A stretch of DNA of 64,000 nt, from assembly GCA_937931785.1 (NCBI GenBank), contig CALHAX010000092.1:1-64000 (forward strand), read 5' to 3'. Origin of the DNA: an uncultured Hyphomicrobiaceae bacterium (GTDB lineage Bacteria > Pseudomonadota > Alphaproteobacteria > Rhizobiales > CALHAX01). Position numbers and translations under genes: made by a program. The notes under the pieces were generated by a model. The model was given only the letters and a program-made list of their open reading frames with translations, was not told the origin of the DNA and did no database searches. How positions within the stretch are numbered: the stretch's first letter is position 1; each line of letters opens with the position of its first letter. Positions 49,019-58,721 of this stretch are shown here, piece by piece.

Positions 49019-50418
49019 CCCTCAGTAACGACGCCGGTCGCGAGATCTGGGAAAAGGATCGTAAGCATTTCCTCCATCCCTGGACCCACTTCGAGAGCTT
49101 CAAGGACGAAGGTTCCCTGGTTATTTCCCATGCCGAAGGGTGCCATATTACAGACGTGAACGGGCAGCGCTATTTCGATGCTGTCGGCGGTCTTTGGTGC
49201 ACGAACATTGGACTCGGGCGCGAAGAAATGGCTGATGCGATCGCCGATCAGGTGCGCAAGATGGCTTACGCTAGCCCGTTCGTGAACATGACGAACGAGC
49301 CCGCCTCTCTGCTTGCAGCAAAGCTTGCAGAACTCGCTCCGGGCGACCTGAACCATGTCATCTATTCATCCGGCGGCTCGACCGCAGTGGATTCTGCGTA
49401 CCGTCTGATCCACTTCTACCAGGCCTGTCGTGGCAAACCGGACAAGGTTCATGTCATCGCGCGCAAGGGCGGATATCACGGTTCGACCTATGCCAGCATG
49501 TCGATCGGCAACAAGAAAGCCGACCGCGCACCGGAGTTCAAATACATAACGGACACGATCCACCACGTATCCTACCCAAGCTTCTACCGTGCTCCAGAAG
49601 ATATGAGTGAGGCAGACTTCCTGGATTTTCTCGTCAACGAACTGGAGGAGAAAATCCTCGAAGTCGGCCCGGACAAGGTCGGCGCATTCTTCGCCGAACC
49701 CATCATGGGGGCAGGCGGCGTGATCGTGCCGCCCGAAGGTTATCACAAGAAAACGTGGGAGGTTTGCAAGAAGCACGACGTGCTCTACGTTTCTGACGAA
49801 GTGGTTACAGCGTTCGGACGCCTGGGTCACTGGTTCGCCTCGAAAGATGAATTTGGCATCGAGCCAGATATTATAACAAGCGCCAAGGGATTGTCGTCAG
49901 GCTACCTTCCGCTCGGTGCAACGCTTTACTCGGACCGCATACACGACGTTATTTCCACCGGAGATCCCGATCGGTTCTACACAAGCGGCTTCACCTACGC
50001 CGGACACCCCGTGTGCTGCGCGGCTGCGTTGAAAAACATTGAAATCATGGAACGGGAAAACCTCCTGGAAAATGCACGCGATGTGGGGACATATTTCGAG
50101 GCGCAGTTGCAGACCTTGCGGCAACACGAGATCGTCGGCGATGTTCGTGGACGCAAACTCATGATGTGCGTCGAGAACGTAAAAAATCAGAAGACGAAAG
50201 AAATGTTCCCCGAGGAGTTGGATATCGGGACGCGAATCGCTAACAAATGCGATGCCATGGGTTTGATCGTCCGACCAATCGTCCACCTGAACATCATGTC
50301 ACCACCACTGATCATAACGCGCGCCGATGTGGACTTTGTTGTCGAAACGCTCGGCAACGGCATTCGGGCCGTTATGGATGATCTGGTACGGTCAGGCGAC
50401 TGGATTCCAAGCACGTGA
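49015..50418 (+). CDS. class III (omega-type) PLP aminotransferase
   Basis: 'YFDAVGGLWCTNIGLGREEMADAI', 'DVLYVSDEVVTAFGRLGHWFASKDEFGIEPDIITSAKGLSSGYLPLGA'; ATGA overlap with the LysR stop. Confidence 0.93.
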   Translation: MTLSNDAGREIWEKDRKHFLHPWTHFESFKDEGSLVISHAEGCHITDVNGQRYFDAVGGLWCTNIGLGREEMADAIADQVRKMAYASPFVNMTNEPASLLAAKLAELAPGDLNHVIYSSGGSTAVDSAYRLIHFYQACRGKPDKVHVIARKGGYHGSTYASMSIGNKKADRAPEFKYITDTIHHVSYPSFYRAPEDMSEADFLDFLVNELEEKILEVGPDKVGAFFAEPIMGAGGVIVPPEGYHKKTWEVCKKHDVLYVSDEVVTAFGRLGHWFASKDEFGIEPDIITSAKGLSSGYLPLGATLYSDRIHDVISTGDPDRFYTSGFTYAGHPVCCAAALKNIEIMERENLLENARDVGTYFEAQLQTLRQHEIVGDVRGRKLMMCVENVKNQKTKEMFPEELDIGTRIANKCDAMGLIVRPIVHLNIMSPPLIITRADVDFVVETLGNGIRAVMDDLVRSGDWIPST

Positions 50419-50434
50419 CGAAACCAGCCTCGCC

Positions 50435-51211
50435 CTATTCTGCCAACCGTCTTTGCAAGGCTTCGACATCGTTCAGATAAGGCAGGCGCTCGCGTAAGGA
50501 TGAAACGACAGCAAGATCGAGTTCGGCGCAGATCAATTCTTCTTCTGAGCCGGCCCGTGCAGCGTCCTCGCCATCTGGTCCAAGAATACAGCTTGCGCCG
50601 AGATATCGCAAAGCTCCTTCTGCTCCCGCGTGATTGGCGTACAAAAGCCAGACCCCGTTTTCAAACGCCCGGGTTGGCATCATGCGGAATGCAACGGAAT
50701 GCCAGTTCTCCGCAAGGGCGGTCGGCACAATGATAACATCGACCCCGGCCTGGGCGAGCGTGCGTACGCTTTCCGGAAACTCGGCGTCATAGCAGATCAG
50801 AAGACCGAACCGGACACCGTCCAACTCGAATACCGTACGCCCGTGACCTGGCGTGAAGTACGTCGCCTCGAAGCCGGGTGGCAGGAGTAGTTTTCGGTGG
50901 TTCGCGACAACGTTGCCATCGCGGTCGACGCATGCTGCAGCATTGTAAAACTCTTTTCCATCCTGCTCAGGATATCCGAACACGATGGCGGTTGAGTGCC
51001 GACGCGCGAGTTCACCAACATCGCGCACGTATGCACCATCCTGAGGTTCAGCAAGTTCTCGAATGACATCGCCAACAGCATAACCGGAAAGAAATAACTC
51101 GGGCGTAACCACAAGATCGCACGGCTGCGCCTGAAGAACTGTTTCAAGACGCGACAAACGTTCCTGCGGCGAAGCTTCGCCGCCTTCACACTGAAAAACC
51201 CCCAGCCGCAT
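50435..51211 (-). CDS. carbon-nitrogen hydrolase (nitrilase superfamily)
   Basis: 'VVTPELFLSGYAVGD' (Glu), 'NHRKLLLPPGFEATYFTPG' (Lys), 'FGLLICYDAEFPES' (Cys). Confidence 0.92.
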   Translation of the reverse strand: MRLGVFQCEGGEASPQERLSRLETVLQAQPCDLVVTPELFLSGYAVGDVIRELAEPQDGAYVRDVGELARRHSTAIVFGYPEQDGKEFYNAAACVDRDGNVVANHRKLLLPPGFEATYFTPGHGRTVFELDGVRFGLLICYDAEFPESVRTLAQAGVDVIIVPTALAENWHSVAFRMMPTRAFENGVWLLYANHAGAEGALRYLGASCILGPDGEDAARAGSEEELICAELDLAVVSSLRERLPYLNDVEALQRRLAE

Positions 51212-51215
51212 CGAA

Positions 51216-52379
51216 CTAATTGTCCACCAGAAGAACCTTGCGAGGATACTCGGTCAGGTACTCAAATCCTGTGTCCGTCACAACCACGGAATCTCCAATA
51301 CGTCCGCCAAGTTTGCCATCCACAGAGATCCCACCATCAACGGCGAACGTCATACCCGCTTGAATGACAGTCTTGTCACCGGCCTTGAGTTCAGGCGCTT
51401 CAAGATACGACATTCCGATGGAACGACCCGTCCGATACCCCGTCGCATAGCCACGCGCATGATAAACCTCGTCAGCTGCAGCAGCTATGGATTCAGCCGT
51501 GACACCCGGCTTCAGAGCAGCGAGCGCCGCCTGTTGCGCATCGATTGCAGCTTCCTGCACGCTGGCAGCTTCATCGGACAATTCCTTGATGAAGAACATC
51601 CGGTCGAAACCAAGCTTGTACTGCTTGAACTGCGCCATTTTGCAGAAACAGAAGTACACCGGATCGCCGCGTTCTAGCAGCTTCACGCTTGCGCGACGGT
51701 GAACCATGGAGGTGTCTCGCCCCGACTGCATAACCTGCAGGTTGTGGATCATCGGGGAAACAAATGCTTCCCAACCTTTGGCCGTGAGAAACCCCGCCGC
51801 CTTGCGCGTTCCGGCATCAATTACAGCCAGCGCAGCTTCATACTCGGGAGCGCCTTCGGTCAATGCGCCCTCTGCTGCCGCCATCATTGCGCCGGCGACC
51901 TGGCCGGCCTGACGCATCACCACAATTTCCTCCGGCGACTTGATCATCCGCATCGCGCCGAGTGTGGGAGCAACGTCATTCAGCCCAACGCCCGGCATCT
52001 GATCATCGAACCAGTTCCGTACAATCGGAGGAATAACGTGACGCTCAACTCCAATCGCACCTGGCGTTTCACCAAGAACGCGGGTCAGCACATTTTCCCA
52101 GCGATTGGGTCCGCTGTCTTCCCAGGTTTCAATATGCTCAACCCAGGTCATCTTGCTGACCATCTCACTTTCCATAAGCGGTGTGATCACAACCGGCTCA
52201 TCATCGGGTCGAATAATCAGGAACGTCGGTCGGCCAAATTCAACCGAAAGATATCCCCAGAACCCGGCAAGCCAGGCAATGGACGCTTCGTCGGTTAACA
52301 CGGCAACATCGACACCTGTGTCTTTCAGACGTTGCTGGAATACAGAGGTTCGCTGGCGGGCCTGTTCAAGCATGAGCAC
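51216..52379 (-). CDS. M24-family metallopeptidase (Xaa-Pro peptidase/creatinase/ectoine hydrolase-like)
   Basis: 'RVSVFQQRLKDTGVDVAVLTDEASIAWLAGFWG'-like N-domain; 'IKSPEEIVVMRQAGQVAGAMMAAAEGAL'; pita-bread C-domain. Confidence 0.85.
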   Translation of the reverse strand: MLMLEQARQRTSVFQQRLKDTGVDVAVLTDEASIAWLAGFWGYLSVEFGRPTFLIIRPDDEPVVITPLMESEMVSKMTWVEHIETWEDSGPNRWENVLTRVLGETPGAIGVERHVIPPIVRNWFDDQMPGVGLNDVAPTLGAMRMIKSPEEIVVMRQAGQVAGAMMAAAEGALTEGAPEYEAALAVIDAGTRKAAGFLTAKGWEAFVSPMIHNLQVMQSGRDTSMVHRRASVKLLERGDPVYFCFCKMAQFKQYKLGFDRMFFIKELSDEAASVQEAAIDAQQAALAALKPGVTAESIAAAADEVYHARGYATGYRTGRSIGMSYLEAPELKAGDKTVIQAGMTFAVDGGISVDGKLGGRIGDSVVVTDTGFEYLTEYPRKVLLVDN

Positions 52380-52507
52380 TCTTTCGCAATCAGGAAATTC
52401 GGATCGCTCAAACTCATGCCGTTGGCTAGCGACTTGTCAATTGGAATGACTGAATTCAGACACCGTAACCTGAAAAACCGGTGTACGCAGCGACAAGCTG
52501 CATAACG

Positions 52508-52534
52508 AAAAAAGGGCGCCCTTTCGGAGCGCCC
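52508..52534 (-). terminator. Rho-independent terminator of the caspase-like gene
   Basis: GGGCGC-N9-GCGCCC hairpin followed by TTTTTT on the minus strand. Confidence 0.8.
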
Positions 52535-52558
52535 GTTTCAGTGAGTTCGCAGCCAATA

Positions 52559-54585
52559 TCAGCAGAAGTTGCCGTACCGTGCACATTGGCGGCTGATCGT
52601 AACGCCTCCGCTACTTCCACCACTCGAGTATGTCTTTTTCGGCGCACGATATTTTTTCTTCGGCGCGCTGTATTTCTTTTTAGGCGCTTTGTAGGTTGTC
52701 TTCGTGCGCGTCCGCTTCTTGGCTTTGCGCGGTTTTTCCTCGATCACTTCGTAAACAATCTTCGGCTTTGACTTACGACGCGTCTTCGCTTTGCGCTTAC
52801 GCTTCACGGCCTTGCGCGTCCTGGTCTTGACGGTTTTGATTTTCCTCTTTTCCGGCGCCTTGCAAACGGTATCCGTCAGAGCGGCAACAGCTTCAATGGC
52901 CTCCTCACTCGGCACTGCACCAACTACGTCGACACCTGCCGTTTTGACAAACCGGTCGAGAGCGCCGTCGCTGCCGCGCCCCCAGACACCATCAACGTTA
53001 CCGTAAAGACATCCAACCCGCTTCAACTCCGTTTGGAGACGGCGAGCGAGAAGACGCTTCGCGTCACGCTTCTGTTTCCAGGTTAATGGCTTTTCAGTGG
53101 CTGCTTCATTTGTCGACGTGCCATCGCTCGTAGTGGTTTCGGATTGCAGCGCAGCAAGCTGCATCCGTTCTTTCGCACGCTCGCCAGCAATACGCTTGCG
53201 CTCTTCTGCCTTCTCGATCCGTTCAATTTCCGCTTCTTCAGCACGCAAGTCAGCTTCGGCCTGGGAGCGTTGCTTTGCGGCAAGTTTGGCAGCCCGCACA
53301 ACAGCCCGACGCTCTTTCAGCTTGGCCCGGCGATCGTCCCTGCGGAGTTTGACAAGACGCGCTTCAGCAGCAGGGCGCAGCCGAGCACACCGAGCCGTTT
53401 TGACGTAAGCTTCCATGCGCTGCAAAGCGTTTTTTCCAGAGACATTCGCAAGCCAGCGTTCCTCGATTGCGCAAATAGAAGCAGACTGCTGCACTTCACG
53501 AACGATCTGTTTCAACTGGAGCTTGTTGAAGCAGTACAGGCAGTTCCGCAGATACTCCTGAATGCCTGCCACGTCTTTCGACTGCACAAGAATATCAGCT
53601 TCAAGTTTCTCATTGCCGCTGCGTTGGACTTGAACCGGCCACACGCCGCTCATGTCTTTCGTGTTCACCAGCGCCATTTCGGCCTTTCCGTTGATCACTG
53701 GGTCCTGACGCGCCGTTATCCCTGTTGCGTGGAGACGACGCTCGATCCGCTTGGACACAAACGTCTGCAGTTCGCCAAGTGTTACAGCGCCATCGCTGTT
53801 GCCTTCGAAACGTTCGTCGTCCGCTTCACCGTAAAGGCCACTGACCAGCGCATCCGTAAAGACGCTCCGTTCCCATTTATTATCCCAAACGGCGAACTGG
53901 TCGCCTTGCGCGGCAGCCAGGACAACGAAATCCTCAACCTTCTCTTCCGTTGCGGTCACAACCGTTGCGGGCCGTCCGAACGCGGGGGCACTGCGCCCCG
54001 TAAGAAGATCTCCATCGTTGTAAGAGCCGGAGAAGCAGCTCTCCAGAACCAACATCACCCGCCCACTGGTCAGCTTCTGTTTCTTTATCTTGCGGAGGTT
54101 CGCCTTCAGCGTATTCAGGGAATATCCAGTGCGGCGCAGAGCTTCGGGCCGCGTGTCCGTGCCAAGAAGATAAGGCACGGGCTCATTCACATCGGATCCA
54201 TCGAATTTTGATCCGTGACCGGCAAAATAGACGATCAGTTCACTGTCACTTCCCGATACCCGTGCGGAGAGCTGTCCTGGCTGATCATCGGTACCAAACC
54301 AGTATTCAAGTGCGCCTTTCGAGAGATTTTTCTCGAAGATGATGTTTTGCTGCGGCACGCCCATCGTATCGACAAGCGCCTTTTCGATCGCGGCCGCATC
54401 ACGAAACGCAAACCGGACAGGGCCTGTATGTTTATAATCCTTGTTGGCTATGACCAGCGCATAACGTTCCTTGGCCTCAGCGCTTTGCAGTTGTGCTGCG
54501 CCTGCCAGGAATGTTGTTCCAGCGGCTACAAGCGCGAGTGATTTCAGCGCTTTGCGGACCCATCCCGATGCTAGCTTCGTTGTCA
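52559..54585 (-). CDS. secreted caspase-like (peptidase C14) protein with coiled-coil, peptidoglycan-binding-like segment and Lys/Tyr-rich tail
   Basis: His/Cys dyad 'LIVYFAGHGSKFDG' and 'VMLVLESCFSGSYND'; signal peptide from ATG 54585; C-terminal 'TYKAPKKKYSAPKKKYRAPKKTYSSGG'. Confidence 0.9.
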
Positions 54586-54830
54586 TGATTGTGCTCCTGA
54601 CTTGCGCTCTTGTCTTTATATAACCGGAAACAACACCTGTTTCCATACAGTTCATAATTTGTACCAGATACCATTCCGGTTTCTGTGCTCCCCAATTGAT
54701 TGGAGCGCTTAGAGCGCAACCGACTGCAATTCAGTTGAAACCGTGAATAAAAATTCATAATTCGCGCAAAAGTAGATGGCAAAGCAAATTACACCAACGG
54801 AATGCGCATCCGTGTGAATATCAGGCGCCT

Positions 54831-54856
54831 GGAAGGCCGCACTGATGCGGCCTTCC
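54831..54856 (-). terminator. Hairpin terminator of the haem peroxidase gene
   Basis: 11-bp perfect stem GGAAGGCCGCA-CTGA-TGCGGCCTTCC just beyond the stop codon. Confidence 0.7.
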
Positions 54857-54867
54857 TCGTGTTTGGC

Positions 54868-57045
54868 CTAGCGCACCGGAATGGCAACTCCGGCATCCTT
54901 CAACAGGTCACGCATCTGATAGATTTTACCGAGACCTTGAACGCTTGTCGACGACATCAGAGCGTCAATTTCTGAAGTGAAATCAATGCCTTCGCCCGTT
55001 GCGCGGCGATAATGCTCAATCAAGCCAAGCAGAACTTCACCGACGATCGTCCCACCAACCGGGCCGAGCACATCACCACCGGCCGATCCGGTTTGTGCCG
55101 TGACGGCTTGCGTCTGCTGCGTGTCCGTCTTGAATGCGGCCTTGTAAACCTTGGAGGAGGGGGCAAGACGCGTAGTCTTGACCAGGCTGTGCGGCACCGA
55201 ACTGATCGCCTCGACGCCCTGTTGCTTGGCTTCCTGAAGAATGTAGTACCAAAGCGGCGTTTCCTTCAGGTTCAGGATCGTGCGTGTGGCGATGTCCGCC
55301 GACACGATGTTCCTGGTAGGGATCTTCATGACCCTCGCAAGCGCCTGACCGGACGGTAGGGAGTAGGTCTTTCCGCGGTTGAGGTTCCGCGACGCAAGCG
55401 ACGCCACATCACCTGGTGGCACGATGCCACCTTCCACCAGTTTGAACAGCGCATCCGGCATGCTCGTATTGATCGGTCGACCATGTTGCACAAGCTTGTC
55501 AGCGCCCTCGTACGGAAAGAAATAACGCCAGTCGATCATCAAAGGTTCGGTGATCGGCTTGAAGCCCATCATGTCGATTCCATCAGGACCGCGACCACGA
55601 CCGAACAGCGGTACGTTCGTGGTTTTGGCACTCAGGATGTAGTTGTTGCGAACCTGGGCATGCCCATAACGATACGCGGCAACCGAAAACTCCACGGGAA
55701 TGAATGGAGCACGGATGCGGGAGGTTTTCCGATCCAGGAAGCCATCGGGGAAGTAGAACTTGCGTCCTTCCGTTCGGATTTTCTGAACCCGATCGACTCC
55801 GATAATTCGCGGAATAAAGTCCTCGACCAACATACGATGATAGTAGTGCACCGCATGCTTGCGCGCGCGCTCGAACACTTCACGGGTTACTTTGAACTTT
55901 TCTTCTTCCACCTTGCGCTGTTCCAGAAGCGTACTGGCATTGGCAATCTTCTCGTCCAGTTCGTTAAGGTCCACACCATCCTTCTCAAGCAGCATGTCCA
56001 CGATACGATTGTGAAACGCGATGAAGCCCGCCTGGATTTGCGAAATCACAACGTTTTCGTCATTCCGCGGGTCGCCGATCAACGCAACATCACGTTTGAC
56101 ACTGGATCGACCATAGCGGCCGGGACGCTTTGGGGTCCCGGTATTTTCGGGGCTCTTGGGCGCTGCCTCAGGAGCTTTTGGCGCCTTTGGTGCCACTGGT
56201 TGCTCGTCGCCACCGCCAATACCAAGGATATTGTTGATGTCTTCAGCCTCGTTTCTGGCACTTGATGACGTAGCAGTCTTCTCAGGCTTGGAAGGTGTCG
56301 GCACCTTTGCGGGAGCGGGCTGTTTTGCCTGCGCCTTGGCTGCTTCGCCGTTTTCAGCCGTCACCGTCGTCCGGCGCAGCAGATCATAGCGGCCTGTTGC
56401 CAACTGCTTGCCGGTTAAAAGATAGGGCATGTTGTAAAGGAACGGCGTGCGCTCGGGCCCACCACCGTAGACGGAGTCCAGATCCAGCGTCGCCGATCGG
56501 GCATTCTCGGAGTCAATGTCGAGAATAGGCTTGTCGAGGCTTGAGACGGTATCGAATGTGATGTCGTGGTCAACAAATTGGCCAAGGAATGTGTAGCCAG
56601 CGGGTATGACGCTGTCGCGATTGTCGGCATCACTCTTGGAGTGCATCGTTCCACCAGACGCCCCGAGGCGACGCAACGACTGGATGTCGGCCGGATGTGC
56701 TTTCAGGATGCGTGTGCGACCGCGACCATCCTTGAATTTCGTACCTAACGGAAACAGGCGTCCAAATCGGCCACGTTCCGGCGAGGATTGTGTTGTCGCA
56801 GTACTCGCTGCGGGCGCATTCTTCTCATAGAGCCCACGGAACGATTCCGGGGAGCCGTGACCAAGACCGCGCGCAAACGTCGGCGATGCACCAAGCGATG
56901 CCCCGACCAGAAGGCCGACAGACAGGGCTGCAAGATAAGGATAGCTTTGACGCGCGCCGCGCACAGCACGGAGTGCTGCGACATCCGTCGGTTGCGCACC
57001 GGATGCAGTGTTCGCCGCCAAAAGCGGCTCTTTTTGTCGTCTCAT
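54868..57045 (-). CDS. secreted animal-type haem peroxidase family protein
   Basis: 'GYTFLGQFVDHDITFD' distal-His motif, 'AAYRYGHAQVRNNYIL' proximal-His motif, 'GFIAFHNRIVDMLLE'; ATG 57045 preceded by GGAGGTG. Confidence 0.9.
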   Translation of the reverse strand: MRRQKEPLLAANTASGAQPTDVAALRAVRGARQSYPYLAALSVGLLVGASLGASPTFARGLGHGSPESFRGLYEKNAPAASTATTQSSPERGRFGRLFPLGTKFKDGRGRTRILKAHPADIQSLRRLGASGGTMHSKSDADNRDSVIPAGYTFLGQFVDHDITFDTVSSLDKPILDIDSENARSATLDLDSVYGGGPERTPFLYNMPYLLTGKQLATGRYDLLRRTTVTAENGEAAKAQAKQPAPAKVPTPSKPEKTATSSSARNEAEDINNILGIGGGDEQPVAPKAPKAPEAAPKSPENTGTPKRPGRYGRSSVKRDVALIGDPRNDENVVISQIQAGFIAFHNRIVDMLLEKDGVDLNELDEKIANASTLLEQRKVEEEKFKVTREVFERARKHAVHYYHRMLVEDFIPRIIGVDRVQKIRTEGRKFYFPDGFLDRKTSRIRAPFIPVEFSVAAYRYGHAQVRNNYILSAKTTNVPLFGRGRGPDGIDMMGFKPITEPLMIDWRYFFPYEGADKLVQHGRPINTSMPDALFKLVEGGIVPPGDVASLASRNLNRGKTYSLPSGQALARVMKIPTRNIVSADIATRTILNLKETPLWYYILQEAKQQGVEAISSVPHSLVKTTRLAPSSKVYKAAFKTDTQQTQAVTAQTGSAGGDVLGPVGGTIVGEVLLGLIEHYRRATGEGIDFTSEIDALMSSTSVQGLGKIYQMRDLLKDAGVAIPVR

Positions 57046-57293
57046 GGTGTTCACCTCCAAAAGGCTATGGATCAAGGGCTTCGATCAAAAGCGCGGCTAC
57101 GCGACCAATCCATCCTGAATTGCGAGCATTATGGCGTATAAGACCCGATCATTCATGATCCACGCGACATTTGCCAGACGGGATCAACAGTTAGTCTTGA
57201 TAAAGCGCAACGCTTCTCCCGACACGACTGGAAGTGCCAGGGCCATTTCCGTGCCATTTCGGATTCTCCCTGCGCGAATTGTAGCTCCCTATA

Positions 57294-57305
57294 ATTCAGT
57301 TGAAT
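57294..57305. promoter_or_regulatory. dyad ATTCAGTTGAAT; near-identical AATTCAGTTGAAA at 54728-54740
   Basis: Shared 12-mer AATTCAGTTGAA upstream of the OmpA-like gene and upstream of the caspase-like gene. Confidence 0.35.
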
Positions 57306-57412
57306 GTGACGAAGCACACGATTGCGTCTGAACCTTCCAACGGCATGGCAAGCCGCACATCACAGCCCAGCGGCACCCGCATTCAGGAAACATGCAGAGA
57401 AGGTTCAGACCC

Positions 57413-58204
57413 ATGACAACGTTTAGCAAAGCTCTCACCGGTGCTGCTGCTGCAATCGTAACGACCGCCGCACTCAGCTCCACACCAGCCCTCGCCTGGA
57501 AGAAATCTTCCGACACAGCACTCGTGAACAAGATGATCCATGCGCTTTCACCAGGATCTCGCGGCTACAAGCGCAGCTATAGCCACAAGCGTCATTACGG
57601 CCACAAACGCAGTCATCGTCGTTATGGCTGGGCACCGAAACATCGCTACGGACACAAGAAACACTACGCTCACAAGCGTCATTACAAGCACTACGATCGC
57701 TATGATCGAGGCTATGTTGGCTATGACGGACGCTTCCACAGTGGCTTCGTAAAGCGCTACGGCTGGGGTAAATCCGCCTGGATCTACAACTCACGCCACG
57801 CCGGCCACATCGATCTGGAAGTCTTCTTCCGCAGTGGTAGTGCTCAACTGACACACCGCGCACACCGCGTTCTCGACAGCCTTGGTGATGCCCTGAGCTA
57901 CGGCAAACTGCGCTACTCGTACTTCAAGATTGGTGGTCATACCGACGCCGCAGGTAGCTACGAAAGCAACAAGTACCTCTCCAAGCGCCGGGCACAGAAA
58001 GTGAAAAACTACCTGGTTCGTCACTTCGGCATTGCACCACGCCGCCTCGTTACGGTGGGCTTCGGCGAAAGCCGGTTGGCATACCCCGGTCACCCATACT
58101 CGAAGAAAAATCGTCGGGTTGAGGTCTCGGTCATCAGCAAGGCAACGGCCTACCGCCTACGGAACCGCCACGACGACTACGCAGACAACAATCTGCAATA
58201 CTAA
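57413..58204 (+). CDS. OmpA-family (peptidoglycan-associated) protein with His/Tyr/Lys-rich N-terminal repeat region
   Basis: Signal peptide; 'YSHKRHYGHKRSHRRYGWAPKHRYGHKKHYAHKRHYKHYDRYDRGY'; OmpA domain 'IGGHTDAAGSYESNKYLSKRRAQKVKNYLV...GFGESRLAYPGHPYSKKNRRVEV'. Confidence 0.92.
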   Translation: MTTFSKALTGAAAAIVTTAALSSTPALAWKKSSDTALVNKMIHALSPGSRGYKRSYSHKRHYGHKRSHRRYGWAPKHRYGHKKHYAHKRHYKHYDRYDRGYVGYDGRFHSGFVKRYGWGKSAWIYNSRHAGHIDLEVFFRSGSAQLTHRAHRVLDSLGDALSYGKLRYSYFKIGGHTDAAGSYESNKYLSKRRAQKVKNYLVRHFGIAPRRLVTVGFGESRLAYPGHPYSKKNRRVEVSVISKATAYRLRNRHDDYADNNLQY

Positions 58205-58284
58205 GTCAGGCAGCAGAAGTTTCCTGAAGTCGGCCTGCTCCCCTCCCAGCTTACAGCACGGAGTAGGTCGACAGCGGGATAATC

Positions 58285-58311
58285 GGGATCCGGCACAGCG
58301 TGTCGGGTCCC
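58285..58311 (+). terminator. Rho-independent terminator of the OmpA-like gene
   Basis: 12-pair stem (two G-U) GGGATCCGGCAC/GTGTCGGGTCCC followed by CTTTT. Confidence 0.75.
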
Positions 58312-58721
58312 CTTTTGCGTTCCGGCCCTTATTCATTGTGGATTGACCATTCACTTGGAAAATCTGTTAATCTTGAAATGTATACGTCTTAAAACCGCGA
58401 TATTAACGATCTGGACCCATAACCGGAAAAGCGGCATTGGCCTTGCTCAGGAACAAGAATGCGCAAGATATACGATATAGATTTTAATTCATGCCCTGAA
58501 AAGCAACGGATCGAGTCCGTTCCGTATGCCCCGAGTGCAACGTGTAGCGCAATCGACGTCGACTTACAGCATCACCTCAATCTCTTCACGCCCCGATTGT
58601 CGTCTGCGGCTTCCAGTGGTTTCGCAGGACGCACCTCAATCTCGGACTCGGGCGGCATTCCATGTCCCGCCAGCACCCCCGATCCGCACGCCCAACAGAC
58701 GACTGAAAGGAAGTTACACCA

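Noticed and set aside
52620-52720. Repetitive DNA in the caspase C-terminus as a CRISPR or tandem-repeat array
   Set aside because: It is in-frame coding repetition of a KYxAPKK peptide, not spacer-repeat structure.
53144-54211. 355 aa plus-strand ORF opposite the caspase-like gene
   Set aside because: Overlaps the catalytic caspase domain on the other strand; no coherent domain.
57560-57720. Repetitive His/Tyr/Lys codons in the OmpA-like gene as a non-coding repeat
   Set aside because: Reading frame, signal peptide and downstream OmpA domain are continuous, so it is a coding low-complexity region.
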